64,000 nucleotides of DNA from Streptomyces sp. NBC_01116 (GCF_041435495.1 NZ_CP108644.1:434001-498000), one strand, 5' to 3'. Positions 33,891 to 43,982 are shown, counted from the stretch's first letter. Notes: generated by a model not told the origin, from the sequence alone. A program made the numbers and translations.

Positions 33891-34715
33891 ATGTCCCGTC
33901 GTCACTCGTTCTACGCGCGTCCACTGCTCGCCGCGGTGGCAGCCGTCACCGTGCTCGCCGGCACCGCCGCCGCCGCCGCGACCCCCTCGGACGCCTCGCC
34001 CGGCCGCTACACGGCCACGTCGGCGGCCCTCGACGACACCTACTACCAGGATGCGCTCGGCAAGACCGGCGCCGAGCTGAAGTCCGCCCTGCACACGATC
34101 ATCAGCGACCAGACCAAACTCTCCTACAGCCAGGTGTGGGACGCCCTCAAGGCCACCGACGAGGATCCCGCCAACTCCTCCAACGTCGTCCTGCTGTACA
34201 CCGGGCGCTCCCAGTCCAAGAACGACAACGGCGGCAGCTCGGGCCAGTGGAACCGGGAGCACGTCTGGGCCAAGTCGCACGGTGACTTCGGCACAGCGAC
34301 AGGTCCGGGCACCGACGTCCACCATCTGCGGCCCACCGACGTCAAGGTCAACTCCACGCGCGGGAACAAGGACTTCGACAACGGCGGGAGCGAACTGGGC
34401 GACGCGCCCGGCAACTTCACCGACGGCGACTCCTTCGAGCCGCGCGACGAGGTCAAAGGCGACGTCGCCCGCATGATCCTCTACATGGCCGTGCGCTACG
34501 AGGGCAACGACTCCTTCGCCGACCTCGAACCCAACGACCAGGTGAACAACGGATCCGCGCCGAAGATGGGCAAGCTGTCCGTTCTGAAGCAGTGGAGCCA
34601 GGAGGACCCGCCGGACACCTTCGAGAAGCGCCGCAACGACGTGATATTCGACCGGTTCCAGCACAACCGGAACCCGTTCATAGACCACCCGGAGTGGGTC
34701 GGCGCCATCTGGTAG
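33891..34715 (+). CDS. Secreted endonuclease I-family nuclease
   Basis: A 274-residue protein; ATG with GGAGAGGA upstream. A Sec signal peptide (MSRRHSF...ending ~AAAAAT, residues 1-31) is followed by the endonuclease I fold: NREHVWAKSHGDFG with the catalytic His, TDVHHLRPTD, and the closing FQHNRNPFIDHPEW with metal-binding residues. It is a non-specific secreted DNase/RNase of the Vvn/EndA beta-beta-alpha-metal type, used for nutrient scavenging or degradation of DNA released during lysis. It converges with glsA across a 12-bp palindrome. Confidence 0.92.
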   Translation: MSRRHSFYARPLLAAVAAVTVLAGTAAAAATPSDASPGRYTATSAALDDTYYQDALGKTGAELKSALHTIISDQTKLSYSQVWDALKATDEDPANSSNVVLLYTGRSQSKNDNGGSSGQWNREHVWAKSHGDFGTATGPGTDVHHLRPTDVKVNSTRGNKDFDNGGSELGDAPGNFTDGDSFEPRDEVKGDVARMILYMAVRYEGNDSFADLEPNDQVNNGSAPKMGKLSVLKQWSQEDPPDTFEKRRNDVIFDRFQHNRNPFIDHPEWVGAIW

Positions 34716-34739
34716 TCCCGGCCCGCCCAGCGGTACCGC

Positions 34740-36092
34740 TCAGTCCTCCTCCCCGGCCAGGGCCTGCGCGCAGCCTTCGACAGCGCCCTCACGGGTGGCG
34801 TAGCGCGGCAGGTCCTGGCCGGTCCGCTCCCGCACGAGGTCGGACGGGCCCAGCAGGTCGTTCGGATCGACGACCGCCGCGCGCCGCCCGTCGCCCGCGA
34901 GCCGGGCGAGCCCGGTGTGCAGCATCGCCAGGGCCACGGAGTCGACGGACGTGACGTCGTGCAGGTCGAGCACCACCGAGCCCCCGTCCGGCCCGGACTC
35001 GTCCAGGGCGTACAGCACGCGCTCCGCGGCCGTGAAGTCGATGGACCCCTGGGCGACGACGACGCCGACCTGTTCGTGGAGGACCCGTTCGTCCCCGGCC
35101 GAGGGTGCCGAAGGCAGGTCGTCGGCGGTCGTGACGAGGGTGACGGTGGAGCCGGGGAGCGCGGGGTTGAGCATGAGGTGGAGCCCGTAGCGGTCCGACA
35201 TCGCCTCCAGTGCGGCGTGGCCGCGTACCGATCCGCCGGTGGCGTCCAGCGGCGGGCTGTAGGTCGCCACCCCGAAGCGGGCGGGGCCCACCGCGATGAG
35301 CCCGCCGGACACCCCGCTCTTGGCGGGAAGGCCGACGCGCAGCAGCCATTCGCCGGAGCCGTCGTACATGCCGCAGGTCGCCATGACGGCGAGGACCCGG
35401 GCGGCGACCTCGGCGGGGACGACTCTCTCGCGGGTCACCGGGTTCACGCCGCCGTAGGCGAGGGTCGCGGCCATCGTGGCGAGGTCGACGGCGGTGACGC
35501 GGATCGCGCACTGACGGAAGTAGCGGTCGACCGCCAGGACCGGGTCGACGGGCATGGTGCCGGTGGAGCGGATCAGGTAGGCCAGTGCCCGGTTGCGGTC
35601 CCCGGTCACCGACTCGGAGCTGAACACCTCTTCGTCGACGTCCAGTTCGCGTCCGGCGAAGCAGCCCAGGCAGTGCAGGATCCGGTCGAAGGCGGGTTCG
35701 TCGGGGGTGTCGGGGATCAGGGCGGTGGTGACGATGGCGCCGGCGTTGACCATGGCGTTGGCCGGCCTGCCCGTGCCGGGTTCGAGGCTGATGGCGTTGA
35801 ACGCCTCGCCGCTCGGCTCGGCGCCGACCCAGCGGGTCACCTCGTCGAGGCCGAGCAGGGAGAGCGCGAGGGCGTAGACGAACGGTTTGGAGACCGACTG
35901 GAGGGTGAAGGGGACCTCGGCCTCGCCCGCGACGTAGCGGTGTCCGTCCATGCTCACCAGCGCGAGACCGAAGGCGTCCGGGTCGGCGAGGGCCAGCTGG
36001 GGGATGTAGTCGGCCGGCTTCCCCTCCCGTACGCCGACGAACCGGTCGCGCAGGTTCTGGAGGGAGTCGGTCACCGCGTCGGCGGCGCTCAC
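34740..36092 (-). CDS. glsA: Glutaminase with C-terminal STAS domain
   Basis: A 450-residue protein from a GTG start. Residues 1-~310 are a serine-dependent glutaminase: LQSVSKPFVYALAL contains the Ser-x-x-Lys pair, with NAMVNAGAIVTT and GMYDGSGEWLLRVGLPAKSG further on. It converts glutamine to glutamate and ammonia. Residues ~340-440 form a STAS domain (VVLDLHDVTSVDSVALAMLH) like that of anti-sigma factor antagonists, which may bind nucleotides or partners and regulate activity. The combination occurs in actinobacteria. It lies 13 bp downstream of the lipoprotein gene in the same direction. Confidence 0.92.
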   Translation of the reverse strand: MSAADAVTDSLQNLRDRFVGVREGKPADYIPQLALADPDAFGLALVSMDGHRYVAGEAEVPFTLQSVSKPFVYALALSLLGLDEVTRWVGAEPSGEAFNAISLEPGTGRPANAMVNAGAIVTTALIPDTPDEPAFDRILHCLGCFAGRELDVDEEVFSSESVTGDRNRALAYLIRSTGTMPVDPVLAVDRYFRQCAIRVTAVDLATMAATLAYGGVNPVTRERVVPAEVAARVLAVMATCGMYDGSGEWLLRVGLPAKSGVSGGLIAVGPARFGVATYSPPLDATGGSVRGHAALEAMSDRYGLHLMLNPALPGSTVTLVTTADDLPSAPSAGDERVLHEQVGVVVAQGSIDFTAAERVLYALDESGPDGGSVVLDLHDVTSVDSVALAMLHTGLARLAGDGRRAAVVDPNDLLGPSDLVRERTGQDLPRYATREGAVEGCAQALAGEED

Positions 36093-36105
36093 GGCCCGCG
36101 CCCCC

Positions 36106-36663
36106 TCAGCCGCGCTCGGCCTGGGCGACCCGGGGGAAGGTCTTCACCCCGGCGGCCTTGCGGCTGTTGGCCCGGGCGGTGACGGTACGGTCCGGCGGCG
36201 CGTCCTCGACGCCGACGACGACGGTGTCCAGGACCTTGTCCTCGGCGTCGACGAACTCCACCCTCACGGCGAAGAACGTGGCCTCGTCCGTGGGGTTGGT
36301 GACCCGGACGAGCGCGCTGCGGACCTCCTCCGACGCGGTGAGCGGCAGTCCGTTGACCGAGACGTCGCCGATGGCGTTGCCCCGGCCCTCGGCCTCCGCC
36401 AGCCGCTTCGTCGCCTCCTGCCGTACGCGTTCGGACTCGGCGGACACCGAGGCGGCGAAGCTCTCCTGGGTGCGGGGGCTCGGCGCCCCGGAAGGCGATT
36501 CCTCCGGTTCGGGCGTGAGGGTGTGGACGCCCTGGTCGGTGCCTTCGCCGCTGGTGTCGGTGTCGCAGGCCGCCGTGGAGGTGAACAGCAGGGCCGCGAC
36601 GGCGACGGGGGCCAGGGCGCGTGCGGCGCGGTGGGCTCGGCGCGCGGAGGGGTTCGCTTTCAC
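36106..36663 (-). CDS. Putative lipoprotein of unknown function
   Basis: A 185-residue protein from GTG 36663. A basic N-terminus, a hydrophobic segment and a lipobox STAAC (Cys around residue 33) mark it as a lipoprotein. A Glu/Pro/Ser-rich linker precedes a helical stretch and a beta-sandwich-like domain (VRSALVRVTNPTDEATFFAV) resembling FxLYD-type or immunoglobulin-like extracellular domains. It probably faces outward from the membrane. It is just upstream of glsA and may be cotranscribed. No function is assigned. Confidence 0.75.
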   Translation of the reverse strand: MKANPSARRAHRAARALAPVAVAALLFTSTAACDTDTSGEGTDQGVHTLTPEPEESPSGAPSPRTQESFAASVSAESERVRQEATKRLAEAEGRGNAIGDVSVNGLPLTASEEVRSALVRVTNPTDEATFFAVRVEFVDAEDKVLDTVVVGVEDAPPDRTVTARANSRKAAGVKTFPRVAQAERG

Positions 36664-36721
36664 GGACGGTCCGTCCAATCGGGGAGAGGGGATGCGGGAG
36701 GGGTGAAGGGCTGCGCGCGGG

Positions 36722-37216
36722 TCACACCGTCTCGTCGCCGAAGATGTCCCGGAGCTTCGCCTCGCGCTCGGTGTCGAGGTTGCTGTGGAGGAGTTCCGCG
36801 CCGTCGCCGGGCAGTTGTGCGCCGATCCGCTCGGGCACCTCGTTCATGGTCAGCAGGAACAGCGCCGAGGTCCCGGGCGTCACCTTCTCCTTGACCTCGG
36901 CGATGAAGTCGTCGTCGATTCCGACATCCGCGAGCTTCCCGCCGAGCGCCCCGGCGGCCGCCCCGATGGCCGCGCCCAGCAGCGGCATGAGGAAGATCAG
37001 GCCGAAGAGCATGCCCCAGAAGGTCCCGCTGAGGGCCCCGGCGCCGACGAGGTTCAGCAGCTGCTTCGTGCGCGGCTTGGCCCGGTCGGCGGGCCAGCTG
37101 ACCACCGCCGCGTCGAGAATCCTGATCAGCCCTTCCTTCTGGAGGGACTTCAGCGCCTCCTCGACGCTCTCCGCGCCTTCGGCCGTCCGGAACTTCCACA
37201 CGGTGAGCGTGGACAT
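36722..37216 (-). CDS. DUF1269-family membrane-associated protein
   Basis: A 164-residue protein; the ATG at 37216 has GGGAGG upstream. The sequence MSTLTVWKFRTAEGAESVEE, the central glycine-rich hydrophobic segment (FWGMLFGLIFLMPLLGAAIG) and the end EVPERIG...LLHSNLDTEREAKLRD match the DUF1269 pattern. These are small stress-associated proteins with one membrane hairpin; their function is unknown. It is divergent from the eRF1-like gene at 37336. Confidence 0.85.
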   Translation of the reverse strand: MSTLTVWKFRTAEGAESVEEALKSLQKEGLIRILDAAVVSWPADRAKPRTKQLLNLVGAGALSGTFWGMLFGLIFLMPLLGAAIGAAAGALGGKLADVGIDDDFIAEVKEKVTPGTSALFLLTMNEVPERIGAQLPGDGAELLHSNLDTEREAKLRDIFGDETV

Positions 37217-37277
37217 CGCGCAACCTCCCGCACTCCCAGGGCAACAACTCGCCCATATTAGGATCAAAAGGTATGAA

Positions 37278-37306
37278 TTGACTCGTCGAAGCACCCACTC
37301 CATACG
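37278..37306 (+). promoter_or_regulatory. Possible promoter of the baeRF gene
   Basis: TTGACT at 37278-37283, a 17-bp spacer and CATACG at 37301-37306 lie 30 bp upstream of the 37336 start. The -35 box is good and the -10 box is weak. Confidence 0.3.
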
Positions 37307-37335
37307 GGAGCGGGTGCGAACCCTGGGAGGGAACG

Positions 37336-38451
37336 ATGGATACGGACGCCCTGACCGCCGACCTGTTGCGGGAGCTGCGGGCGACCCGGCCCTATCCGGC
37401 CCTGTCCCTGACCATGCCGACCCACCGCAAGGCCCCGGCCAACGCCCAGGACCCGGTCCGCCTGCGGAACCTGGTGGCGGATGCCGGACACCGCCTCGAC
37501 GCCGATCCGCAGGTCAGCCGCGAGGTCCGGGCCGCCCTCGTGGGCCGGCTGGAGCGGGCGGCGGCCGAGGTGGACCCGCGCGGGGCGCTGGACTCCCTGG
37601 TGCTCCTCGCCACCACCGACGAGTTCTGGATCTGGCGGCTTCCACGCACCGCACCCGAACGGGTGGTCCTCAGCGACACCTATCTCACCCGCAACCTCGT
37701 CGCCGCCAAGGCCCAGACCCGGCCGTTCCGGGCGCTGACGGTCGCCGCCGACCACGCGACCCTGTGGATCGGCACGGGCGACGGCATCCGTCCGGAGGAG
37801 GTGGGCGGCTTCCCGCTGACCGCGCCGAAGGAACCGCCCAACCCGCAGCGTGAGGAGCGGATCGGGGACACCCCGAGCACCTTCAGCGACGAGGAGACGC
37901 GGAACTTCTTCCGCGAGGTCGACGAGAAGCTGCGCGCGGTGCTCGCCGACGACCCGCGCCCGCTGTATCTGATGGGCCTCGCCCCCGCCCTCGCCCTGCT
38001 GGACGAGGTCGGCGAGAGCTCCGGGTCCGCCGTCGGCCGGGTCACCAAGGGCGCGCCGGCCGATCTGTCGCCCGCCGAGGTCCTGAAAGAGCTGCGGCCC
38101 GCCCTGGAAGAAGGCGCTCGCAGGGCGGTGGCGGACGTGGAGGCCCGGCTCGACAACGCCCGCAGCGCCCGTTCGTTCGCCGGGGGGCTCGACGAGGTGT
38201 GGGCCGCGGTCCGTGAGGGCCGGGCGGGTCTGGTCGTGGTGGAGGAACACTTCCAGGCGGCCGTTCAGGTGACCGACGAGCACCTGGAGCCGGTGCCCGA
38301 GGGGAGCACGCAGAGCGCGGACGGCACGATCCGCGAGGACATCGTCGACGAACTGGTCGAAGCGGCGCTCGACAGCGGCGCCGATGTGGTCTTCGTCGAG
38401 GACGGTTCGCTGGCGGAACACGGCCGGATCGCGGCGGCGCTGCGCTACTGA
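37336..38451 (+). CDS. Bacterial archaeo-eukaryotic release-factor family (baeRF) protein
   Basis: A 371-residue protein; ATG preceded by GGGAGGGAACG. It shows the eRF1-like domain layout of bacterial baeRF proteins: an N-terminal domain with YPALSLTMPTHRKAPANAQD, a middle domain (LYLMGLAPALALLDE) and a C-terminal L7Ae-like part (GRAGLVVVEEHFQAAVQV; GADVVFVEDGSLAEHGRIAAALRY). These proteins are predicted to act in ribosome rescue or stress. It is monocistronic and divergent from a DUF1269 gene, which also fits a stress role. Confidence 0.8.
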   Translation: MDTDALTADLLRELRATRPYPALSLTMPTHRKAPANAQDPVRLRNLVADAGHRLDADPQVSREVRAALVGRLERAAAEVDPRGALDSLVLLATTDEFWIWRLPRTAPERVVLSDTYLTRNLVAAKAQTRPFRALTVAADHATLWIGTGDGIRPEEVGGFPLTAPKEPPNPQREERIGDTPSTFSDEETRNFFREVDEKLRAVLADDPRPLYLMGLAPALALLDEVGESSGSAVGRVTKGAPADLSPAEVLKELRPALEEGARRAVADVEARLDNARSARSFAGGLDEVWAAVREGRAGLVVVEEHFQAAVQVTDEHLEPVPEGSTQSADGTIREDIVDELVEAALDSGADVVFVEDGSLAEHGRIAAALRY

Positions 38452-38478
38452 CCGGAGCCGCGCGGGGGTCCTCCGCCG

Positions 38479-39438
38479 TCAGCCCAGGCGGCGGACCGGC
38501 TGCCCGTCGAGGAAGGCCCTGATGTCCTCCACGGCCTGGCCGTAGTAGGTCTCGTAGTTGGCGCGCGACACATAGCCCAGGTGCGGGGTGGCCAGCAGAC
38601 GCGGGGCCGTGCGGACCGGGTGGCCGGCCGGGAGCGGCTCGATGTCGAACACATCGGTCGCGGCCCCGGCGATGACTCCCGTGTCCAGGGCGGCGAGCAG
38701 GGCGTCCGTGTCGACGATGGCCGCCCGGGAGGTGTTGATCAGGTACGCGGTCGGGCGCATCAGGGCGAGTTCGGCCGCGCCGATCAGACCCCGGGTCCGG
38801 TCGCCGAGCGCCAGGTGGACGGAGACGAAGTCGCTGGAGGCCAGCAGTTCCTCCCTGGAGGCGGCGAGCGTCGCCCCGACCTCGTCGGTGCGTTCCTCCG
38901 TGAGGTTCTGGCTCCACGCGAGGACGTCCATGCCGAAGGCCCGGCCCACCTGTGCCACCCGGCCGCCGATCTTCCCGAGTCCCAGCAGCCCGAGCGTCCG
39001 CCCGTGCAGATCGGCGCCGAGCGTGGACTGCCAGGGGCCGTCGGTGCGCAGTGCCTCCGCCTCGGGGACGATCCCGCGCGCCAGGCCGAGCAGCAGCGCC
39101 CAGGTCAGCTCGACGGGCGGGGTGGAGGAGCTGGCGGTGCCGCAGACGACGACGCCGTGCCGTTTCGCGGCGCCGAGGTCGATGACGGAGTTGCGCATGC
39201 CGGAGGCGACGAGCAGCCGCAGCCGCGGCAGCCGGGCGAACAGCTCCGCCGGGAACGGCACCCGCTCGCGCAGGGTGACCACGATGTCGAAGCCGGCGAG
39301 GGCCGCGGCCGCTTCGTCCTCGGTGGCGAGGTGCCCGGTGAAGGTCACGACCTCGACGTCGGCGGTCACGGGCGACCAGTCGACGACGGTGGTGGCGACG
39401 GACTGGAAGTCCTCGATCACGGCGCAGCGCAGCTTCAT
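38479..39438 (-). CDS. D-isomer-specific 2-hydroxyacid dehydrogenase
   Basis: A 319-residue NAD(P)-dependent oxidoreductase from ATG 39438. The Rossmann motif is GLLGLGKIGGRVAQ, the catalytic Arg lies in SVHLALGDRTRGLI, and the His is in TPHLGYVS. It reduces a 2-keto acid to a D-2-hydroxy acid or the reverse. It is about 85 bp downstream of the phosphoketolase gene in the same direction; both might serve overflow carbon metabolism, but the substrate is not visible. Confidence 0.88.
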   Translation of the reverse strand: MKLRCAVIEDFQSVATTVVDWSPVTADVEVVTFTGHLATEDEAAAALAGFDIVVTLRERVPFPAELFARLPRLRLLVASGMRNSVIDLGAAKRHGVVVCGTASSSTPPVELTWALLLGLARGIVPEAEALRTDGPWQSTLGADLHGRTLGLLGLGKIGGRVAQVGRAFGMDVLAWSQNLTEERTDEVGATLAASREELLASSDFVSVHLALGDRTRGLIGAAELALMRPTAYLINTSRAAIVDTDALLAALDTGVIAGAATDVFDIEPLPAGHPVRTAPRLLATPHLGYVSRANYETYYGQAVEDIRAFLDGQPVRRLG

Positions 39439-39524
39439 GGCGGCCTCTCCGGTGGGTCTCGGGTCGCCGCCCATGATCGCTCAACCACCCGTCGGCGGGA
39501 ACAGGGACCCGGTGACCGAGGCCG

Positions 39525-41912
39525 TCAGCCGCCCCACGTCCAGTCCACGACCTCCGGCAGGTCCGTGCCGTGCTCGCGGATCCAGGTGTGGTGGCGGGTG
39601 CGGACGTCCACCATCGCCTGGCGCACGGCGACGGCGCGGACGCCGAGACCCGGTACCCGGTCGATGACGTCCATGACCAGCCGGTAGCGGTCGAGGTCGT
39701 TGCGGACGACCATGTCGAACGGCGTGGTCGTGGTGCCTTCCTCCTTGTAGCCGCGCACATGGAGGTGGGCGTGGCCGTTGCGGCGGTAGGCGAGCCGGTG
39801 GATCAGCCACGGGTAGCCGTGGTAGGCGAAGATCACCGGCCGGTCGCGGGTGAAGAGGGCGTCGTACTCGGAGTCCGGCATGCCGTGCGGGTGCTCCGCG
39901 TTCGGCATCATGCGGGCGATGTCGACGACGTTGACCACGCGCACGGCCAGCTCCGGCAGATGGCGGCGGAGCAGGTCGGCGGCGGCCAGCGTCTCCTGGG
40001 TGGGTACGTCCCCGGCGCAGGCGAGGACCACGTCCACCTCGCGGCCGCGGTCCTCGGTCCCGGCCCACTCCCAGGCCCCTGCCCCGCGCGCGCAGTGGGC
40101 GCCGGCCTCGTCCGGGGTGAGCCAGTCGAAGGTCGGCTGCTTCCCGGCGACGATCACGTTGACGTGGTCCCGGCTGCGCAGCGCGTGGTCGGCGACGGAG
40201 AGCAGGGTGTTGGTGTCCGGCGGGAGGTAGACGCGCACGACCTCGGGGCTCTTGTTGAGGATGTGGTCGACGAAGCCGGGGTCCTGGTGCGAGAAGCCGT
40301 TGTGGTCCTGGCGCCAGACGTGCGAGGTGAGCAGGTAGTTGAGCGAGGCGATGGGCCGCCGCCAGGGCAGCCGCCGCGAGGTGCGCAGCCATTTGATGTG
40401 CTGGTTGACCATGGAGTCGACGACGTGGGCGAACGCCTCGTAGCTGGAGAAGAGCCCGTGCCGTCCGGTGAGGAGGTAGCCCTCCAGCCAGCCCTGGCAG
40501 AGGTGTTCGGAAAGCACCTCCATCACGCGGCCGTCGTGGGCGAGGTGTTCGTCGGTGGGCAGGGTGCCGGCCTGCCACGCCTTGCCGGTGGCCCGGTAGA
40601 GGGCGTCCAGCCGGTTGGAGGCGGTCTCGTCGGGGCCGACGACGCGGAAGTCCCTGCGGTCCTCGGTGGCGGCCATGACGCTCTCCAGGAGGCCGCCGAG
40701 CACCTTGGTCGGCTCGTGGAGGGCGGTGCCGGGCCTGTCGACCCGTACGGCGTGGTCCGCCAGGTCGGGCAGCGGGAGGTCGCGCACGAGCAGCCCGCCG
40801 TTGGCGTACGGGGTGGAGCCGAGCCGGGCCGCTCCCTCGGGGACACAGGCGAGGACCTGTTCGGTGGGGCGGCCGTCGGCGTCGAAGAGTTCGGCGGGCC
40901 GGTAGGAGCGCAGCCACGCCTCCAGCTGCCGCAGGTGTTCCGGGTGGTCCCGGACGCCGGAGAGCGGGACCTGGTGGGAGCGCCAGGTGTTCTCGACGGG
41001 CAGTCCGTCGACCTCCTCGGGTCCGGTCCAGCCCTTGGGGGTGCGCAGCACGATCACGGGCCAGCGGGGCCGCTCGGTCGCGCCGTGCTCCCGGGCGGCC
41101 CGCTGGTACGCGCCGATGCGGTCGAGGGCGGTGTCCATGGCGGCGGCCAGTGCCCGGTGGACGGCGGCCGGGTCGTCGCCGGTGACGAACAGGGGGTCGT
41201 GGCCGTAGCCGCGCAGCAGTTGGTCGAGCTCGTCCTCGGGGATGCGGGCGAGGACCGCCGGGTTGGCGATCTTGTAGCCGTTGAGGTGGAGGATGGGCAG
41301 GACGGCCCCGTCGTGGACCGGGTCGAGGAACTTGTTTCCGTGCCAGGAGGCGGCGAGCGGCCCCGTCTCGGCCTCGCCGTCGCCGACCACGCAGGCCACC
41401 ACGAGGTCCGGGTGGTCGAAGGCGGCTCCGTAGGCGTGGGCGAGGGCGTAGCCGAGTTCGCCGCCCTCGTGGATGGAGCCCGGCGTCTCGGGGGCGACGT
41501 GGCTGGGGACGCCGCCGGGGAACGAGAACTGCCGGAAGAGCCGCCCCATGCCCTCGGCGTCCCGGCCGACGTCCGGGTAGATCTCGGAGTAGCTGCCCTC
41601 CAGCCAGGAGTTGGCGAGGACGGCCGGTCCCCCGTGGCCGGGCCCCCACACGCACAGGGCGCTCAGGTCGCGGTCCCTGATGACCCGGTTGAGGTGGGTG
41701 TGGACGAGGTTGAGCCCCGGCGAGGTGCCCCAGTGGCCGAGCAGCCGGGGCTTGATGTCCTCGGGGACCAGCGGCCGGGTCAGCAGCGGGTTGGCCATCA
41801 GGTAGATCTGGCCGACGGCGAGGTAGTTGGCCGCGCGCCAGTGCGCGTCGAGCGCGGCGAGTTCCTCTTCGGGAAGGGTGGAGGGAGCGGAGGCGGTACG
41901 GGTGTCGCTCAC
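39525..41912 (-). CDS. xfp: Xylulose-5-phosphate / fructose-6-phosphate phosphoketolase
   Basis: A 795-residue thiamine-diphosphate enzyme, full length for the family; GTG start. Conserved blocks are visible: [35 protein letters not shown], the TPP-binding [19 protein letters not shown] and [13 protein letters not shown]. It splits xylulose-5-P or fructose-6-P with phosphate into acetyl phosphate and an aldose phosphate, giving a route to acetyl-CoA that bypasses pyruvate decarboxylation. It follows an aldehyde dehydrogenase by 42 bp and is followed by a 2-hydroxyacid dehydrogenase, so the three may be one operon. Confidence 0.95.
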   Translation of the reverse strand: MSDTRTASAPSTLPEEELAALDAHWRAANYLAVGQIYLMANPLLTRPLVPEDIKPRLLGHWGTSPGLNLVHTHLNRVIRDRDLSALCVWGPGHGGPAVLANSWLEGSYSEIYPDVGRDAEGMGRLFRQFSFPGGVPSHVAPETPGSIHEGGELGYALAHAYGAAFDHPDLVVACVVGDGEAETGPLAASWHGNKFLDPVHDGAVLPILHLNGYKIANPAVLARIPEDELDQLLRGYGHDPLFVTGDDPAAVHRALAAAMDTALDRIGAYQRAAREHGATERPRWPVIVLRTPKGWTGPEEVDGLPVENTWRSHQVPLSGVRDHPEHLRQLEAWLRSYRPAELFDADGRPTEQVLACVPEGAARLGSTPYANGGLLVRDLPLPDLADHAVRVDRPGTALHEPTKVLGGLLESVMAATEDRRDFRVVGPDETASNRLDALYRATGKAWQAGTLPTDEHLAHDGRVMEVLSEHLCQGWLEGYLLTGRHGLFSSYEAFAHVVDSMVNQHIKWLRTSRRLPWRRPIASLNYLLTSHVWRQDHNGFSHQDPGFVDHILNKSPEVVRVYLPPDTNTLLSVADHALRSRDHVNVIVAGKQPTFDWLTPDEAGAHCARGAGAWEWAGTEDRGREVDVVLACAGDVPTQETLAAADLLRRHLPELAVRVVNVVDIARMMPNAEHPHGMPDSEYDALFTRDRPVIFAYHGYPWLIHRLAYRRNGHAHLHVRGYKEEGTTTTPFDMVVRNDLDRYRLVMDVIDRVPGLGVRAVAVRQAMVDVRTRHHTWIREHGTDLPEVVDWTWGG

Positions 41913-41954
41913 GGAGCAGGTCTCCTCGTCGGGTGACGGCGCACGGGCGGGGTG

Positions 41955-43367
41955 TCAGGACGCCTCGGGTCCGTACCAGAGCGTGGTGGCGTCGCAGAAC
42001 TCGCGGATGCCGTGTCCGGCCAGCTCACGGCCGTAACCGGAGCGCTTGATCCCGCCGAAGGGCAGGGCCGGGTGTGAGGCGGTCATCCCGTTGAAGAAGA
42101 CCCCGCCGGCCTCCAGGTCGCGGGCGCAGCGCTCCTGCTCGCCGGGGTCGCGGGTCCAGACGTTGGAGCTGAGGCCGAAGGGGGTGTCGTTGGCCAGGTG
42201 GATCGCCTCGTCGAGGTCGGCGACCCGGTAGAGGGTGGCGACCGGGCCGAAGGTCTCCTCGCGGTGGACGCGCATGGCGGTGGTGATGGAGGCGAGCACG
42301 GTCGGCTCGTAGAACCAGCCGTTCTCCAGGCCGCCGCCGAGCTTGTCGGGGCGGCGGCCGCCGCACAGCACCGCGGCGCCCCGTTCGACGGCGTCGTCGA
42401 CGAGCTCCTCCAGGTCGGTGCGGCCCTGTTCGGTGGAGAGCGGTCCGATGTCGGTGCCCTCCTCCAGCGGGTCGCCGACGGTCAGCGCCCGCATGCCCGC
42501 GGTGAACCGCTCGGCGAACTCGTCGTACACGTCGGCGTGCACGATGAAGCGTTTGGCGGCGATGCAGGACTGGCCGTTGTTCTGGACGCGGGCGGTGACG
42601 GCGGTGGCGGCGGCCTTCTCCACGTCGGCGGACGGCAGGACGACGTACGGATCGCTGCCGCCCAGCTCCAGCACGGTCTTCTTCACCTCGTCGCCCGCGG
42701 TGGCGGCGACGGCGCGGCCGGCCGGTTCGCTGCCGGTGAGGGTGGCGGCGACGACGCGCGGGTCGCGCAGGACCGCCTCGACGGCGCCCGAGCCGATCAG
42801 GAGCGTACGGAAGCAGCCTGCGGGGAAGCCGGCCCGGTGGAAGAGGTCCTCCAGGTAGAGGGCGGTCTGCGGCACGTTCGACGCGTGCTTGAGGAGTCCG
42901 ACGTTGCCCGCCATCAGCGCGGGTGCGGCGAAGCGCACCACCTGCCAGAGCGGGAAGTTCCACGGCATCACGGCGAGGACCACGCCGAGCGGACGGTAGC
43001 GGACCAACGCGCGGGAGGCGCCGGAGTCCCGCACGTCGTCGGGGTCCGGGTGTTCGTCGGCGAGCAGCCCCTCGGCACGGTCGGCGTACCAGCGCATCGC
43101 CTTCGCGCACTTGGCGGCCTCCGCGCGGGCCGCCGTGACGGGCTTGCCCATCTCCACGGTCATCGTGCGGGCGATGGTGTCGCGGTCCTCGTCGAGGAGG
43201 TCGGCGGCCCGGTTCAGCCAGCCGGCCCGCTGCTCGAAGGGCGTCGTGCGGTACTGGCGGAAGGTCTCCGCGGCGGCGGTGATCCTTCGTTCGGTCTCCT
43301 CCTCACCGAGGGCGGGATAGGACCTGATCAGTTCGCCGTTCGCGGGGTTGACCGTCGCGATGGGCAT
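41955..43367 (-). CDS. NAD(P)-dependent aldehyde dehydrogenase, succinate-semialdehyde-dehydrogenase-like
   Basis: A 470-residue enzyme from ATG 43367 with AAGGAGG upstream. PWNFPLWQVVRFAAPALMAG is the cofactor region, LELGGSDPYVV has the general base Glu and VQNNGQSCIAAKRF has the catalytic Cys. The short N-terminus and GYGRELAGHGIREFC ending match the GabD/Sad-like group acting on succinate semialdehyde or similar aldehydes. It starts the run that continues with phosphoketolase. Confidence 0.9.
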   Translation of the reverse strand: MPIATVNPANGELIRSYPALGEEETERRITAAAETFRQYRTTPFEQRAGWLNRAADLLDEDRDTIARTMTVEMGKPVTAARAEAAKCAKAMRWYADRAEGLLADEHPDPDDVRDSGASRALVRYRPLGVVLAVMPWNFPLWQVVRFAAPALMAGNVGLLKHASNVPQTALYLEDLFHRAGFPAGCFRTLLIGSGAVEAVLRDPRVVAATLTGSEPAGRAVAATAGDEVKKTVLELGGSDPYVVLPSADVEKAAATAVTARVQNNGQSCIAAKRFIVHADVYDEFAERFTAGMRALTVGDPLEEGTDIGPLSTEQGRTDLEELVDDAVERGAAVLCGGRRPDKLGGGLENGWFYEPTVLASITTAMRVHREETFGPVATLYRVADLDEAIHLANDTPFGLSSNVWTRDPGEQERCARDLEAGGVFFNGMTASHPALPFGGIKRSGYGRELAGHGIREFCDATTLWYGPEAS

Positions 43368-43523
43368 GGCAGTGGCCTCCTTGCATCGGTACTCCGACCG
43401 TGCCGCGCCGCACCGGTCCGCGCAACGCGGCACTCCCCCGCACGTACCCGGCCGACGCGGATCATGCGTGCCGGGGGCAGCGCGTTCCGCGTCGGCCGGT
43501 AAAGGGGCCGCTCCTCCGGGCGG

Positions 43524-43982
43524 TTACACGAGCGCCGCCAGGGGAACGCGGCGGGCGGTGCGGACGCCGGGCAGCGGGGCGTACGGGAGCAGCCCCGCGG
43601 GCCGCGGCGCCTCGGCGTAGCGGGTGAACCAGACCACTTTGCCGTCCGTGGTCCGGCAGGTGCCCCAGCTGTCGCTCAGGGCCATGACCCGGCTCAGCCC
43701 GCCGCCGGCCGGCAGCAGCCGGGGCATCCGGGCGCTGTCGTCCGCGACGGACACGGTCACGTGCCGCCCGGTCCAGCGGAGTTCGAGGACGCAGGTGTTG
43801 CCGTCGCCGACATGCCGGTGGACGTTGGTCAGGAGCTCGTCCAGGGCCCGGCACACCGGCCGGACGTGCAGGTCGAGACTCCAGTGACGCAGGTGTGCGG
43901 CGACGATGCGCCGCACCTGCGGAACGCGCTCTGCCGACACCTGCAGTTCGACCGAGTAGTGCCGGTCGAGTGGAACGGTCAT
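43524..43982 (-). CDS. HATPase-domain regulator (RsbW/SpoIIAB-like anti-sigma kinase type)
   Basis: A 152-residue protein; ATG. The N box ELLTNVHRHVGDG and the G box GGLSRVMALSDSWG with the preceding DDSARMP form the Bergerat ATP-binding fold of histidine-kinase-like ATPases; no phospho-acceptor domain is present. Streptomycetes have many such proteins, which bind sigma factors or anti-anti-sigma proteins. No partner gene lies beside it. It stands alone between an aldehyde dehydrogenase and the molybdenum-enzyme operon. Confidence 0.85.
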   Translation of the reverse strand: MTVPLDRHYSVELQVSAERVPQVRRIVAAHLRHWSLDLHVRPVCRALDELLTNVHRHVGDGNTCVLELRWTGRHVTVSVADDSARMPRLLPAGGGLSRVMALSDSWGTCRTTDGKVVWFTRYAEAPRPAGLLPYAPLPGVRTARRVPLAALV

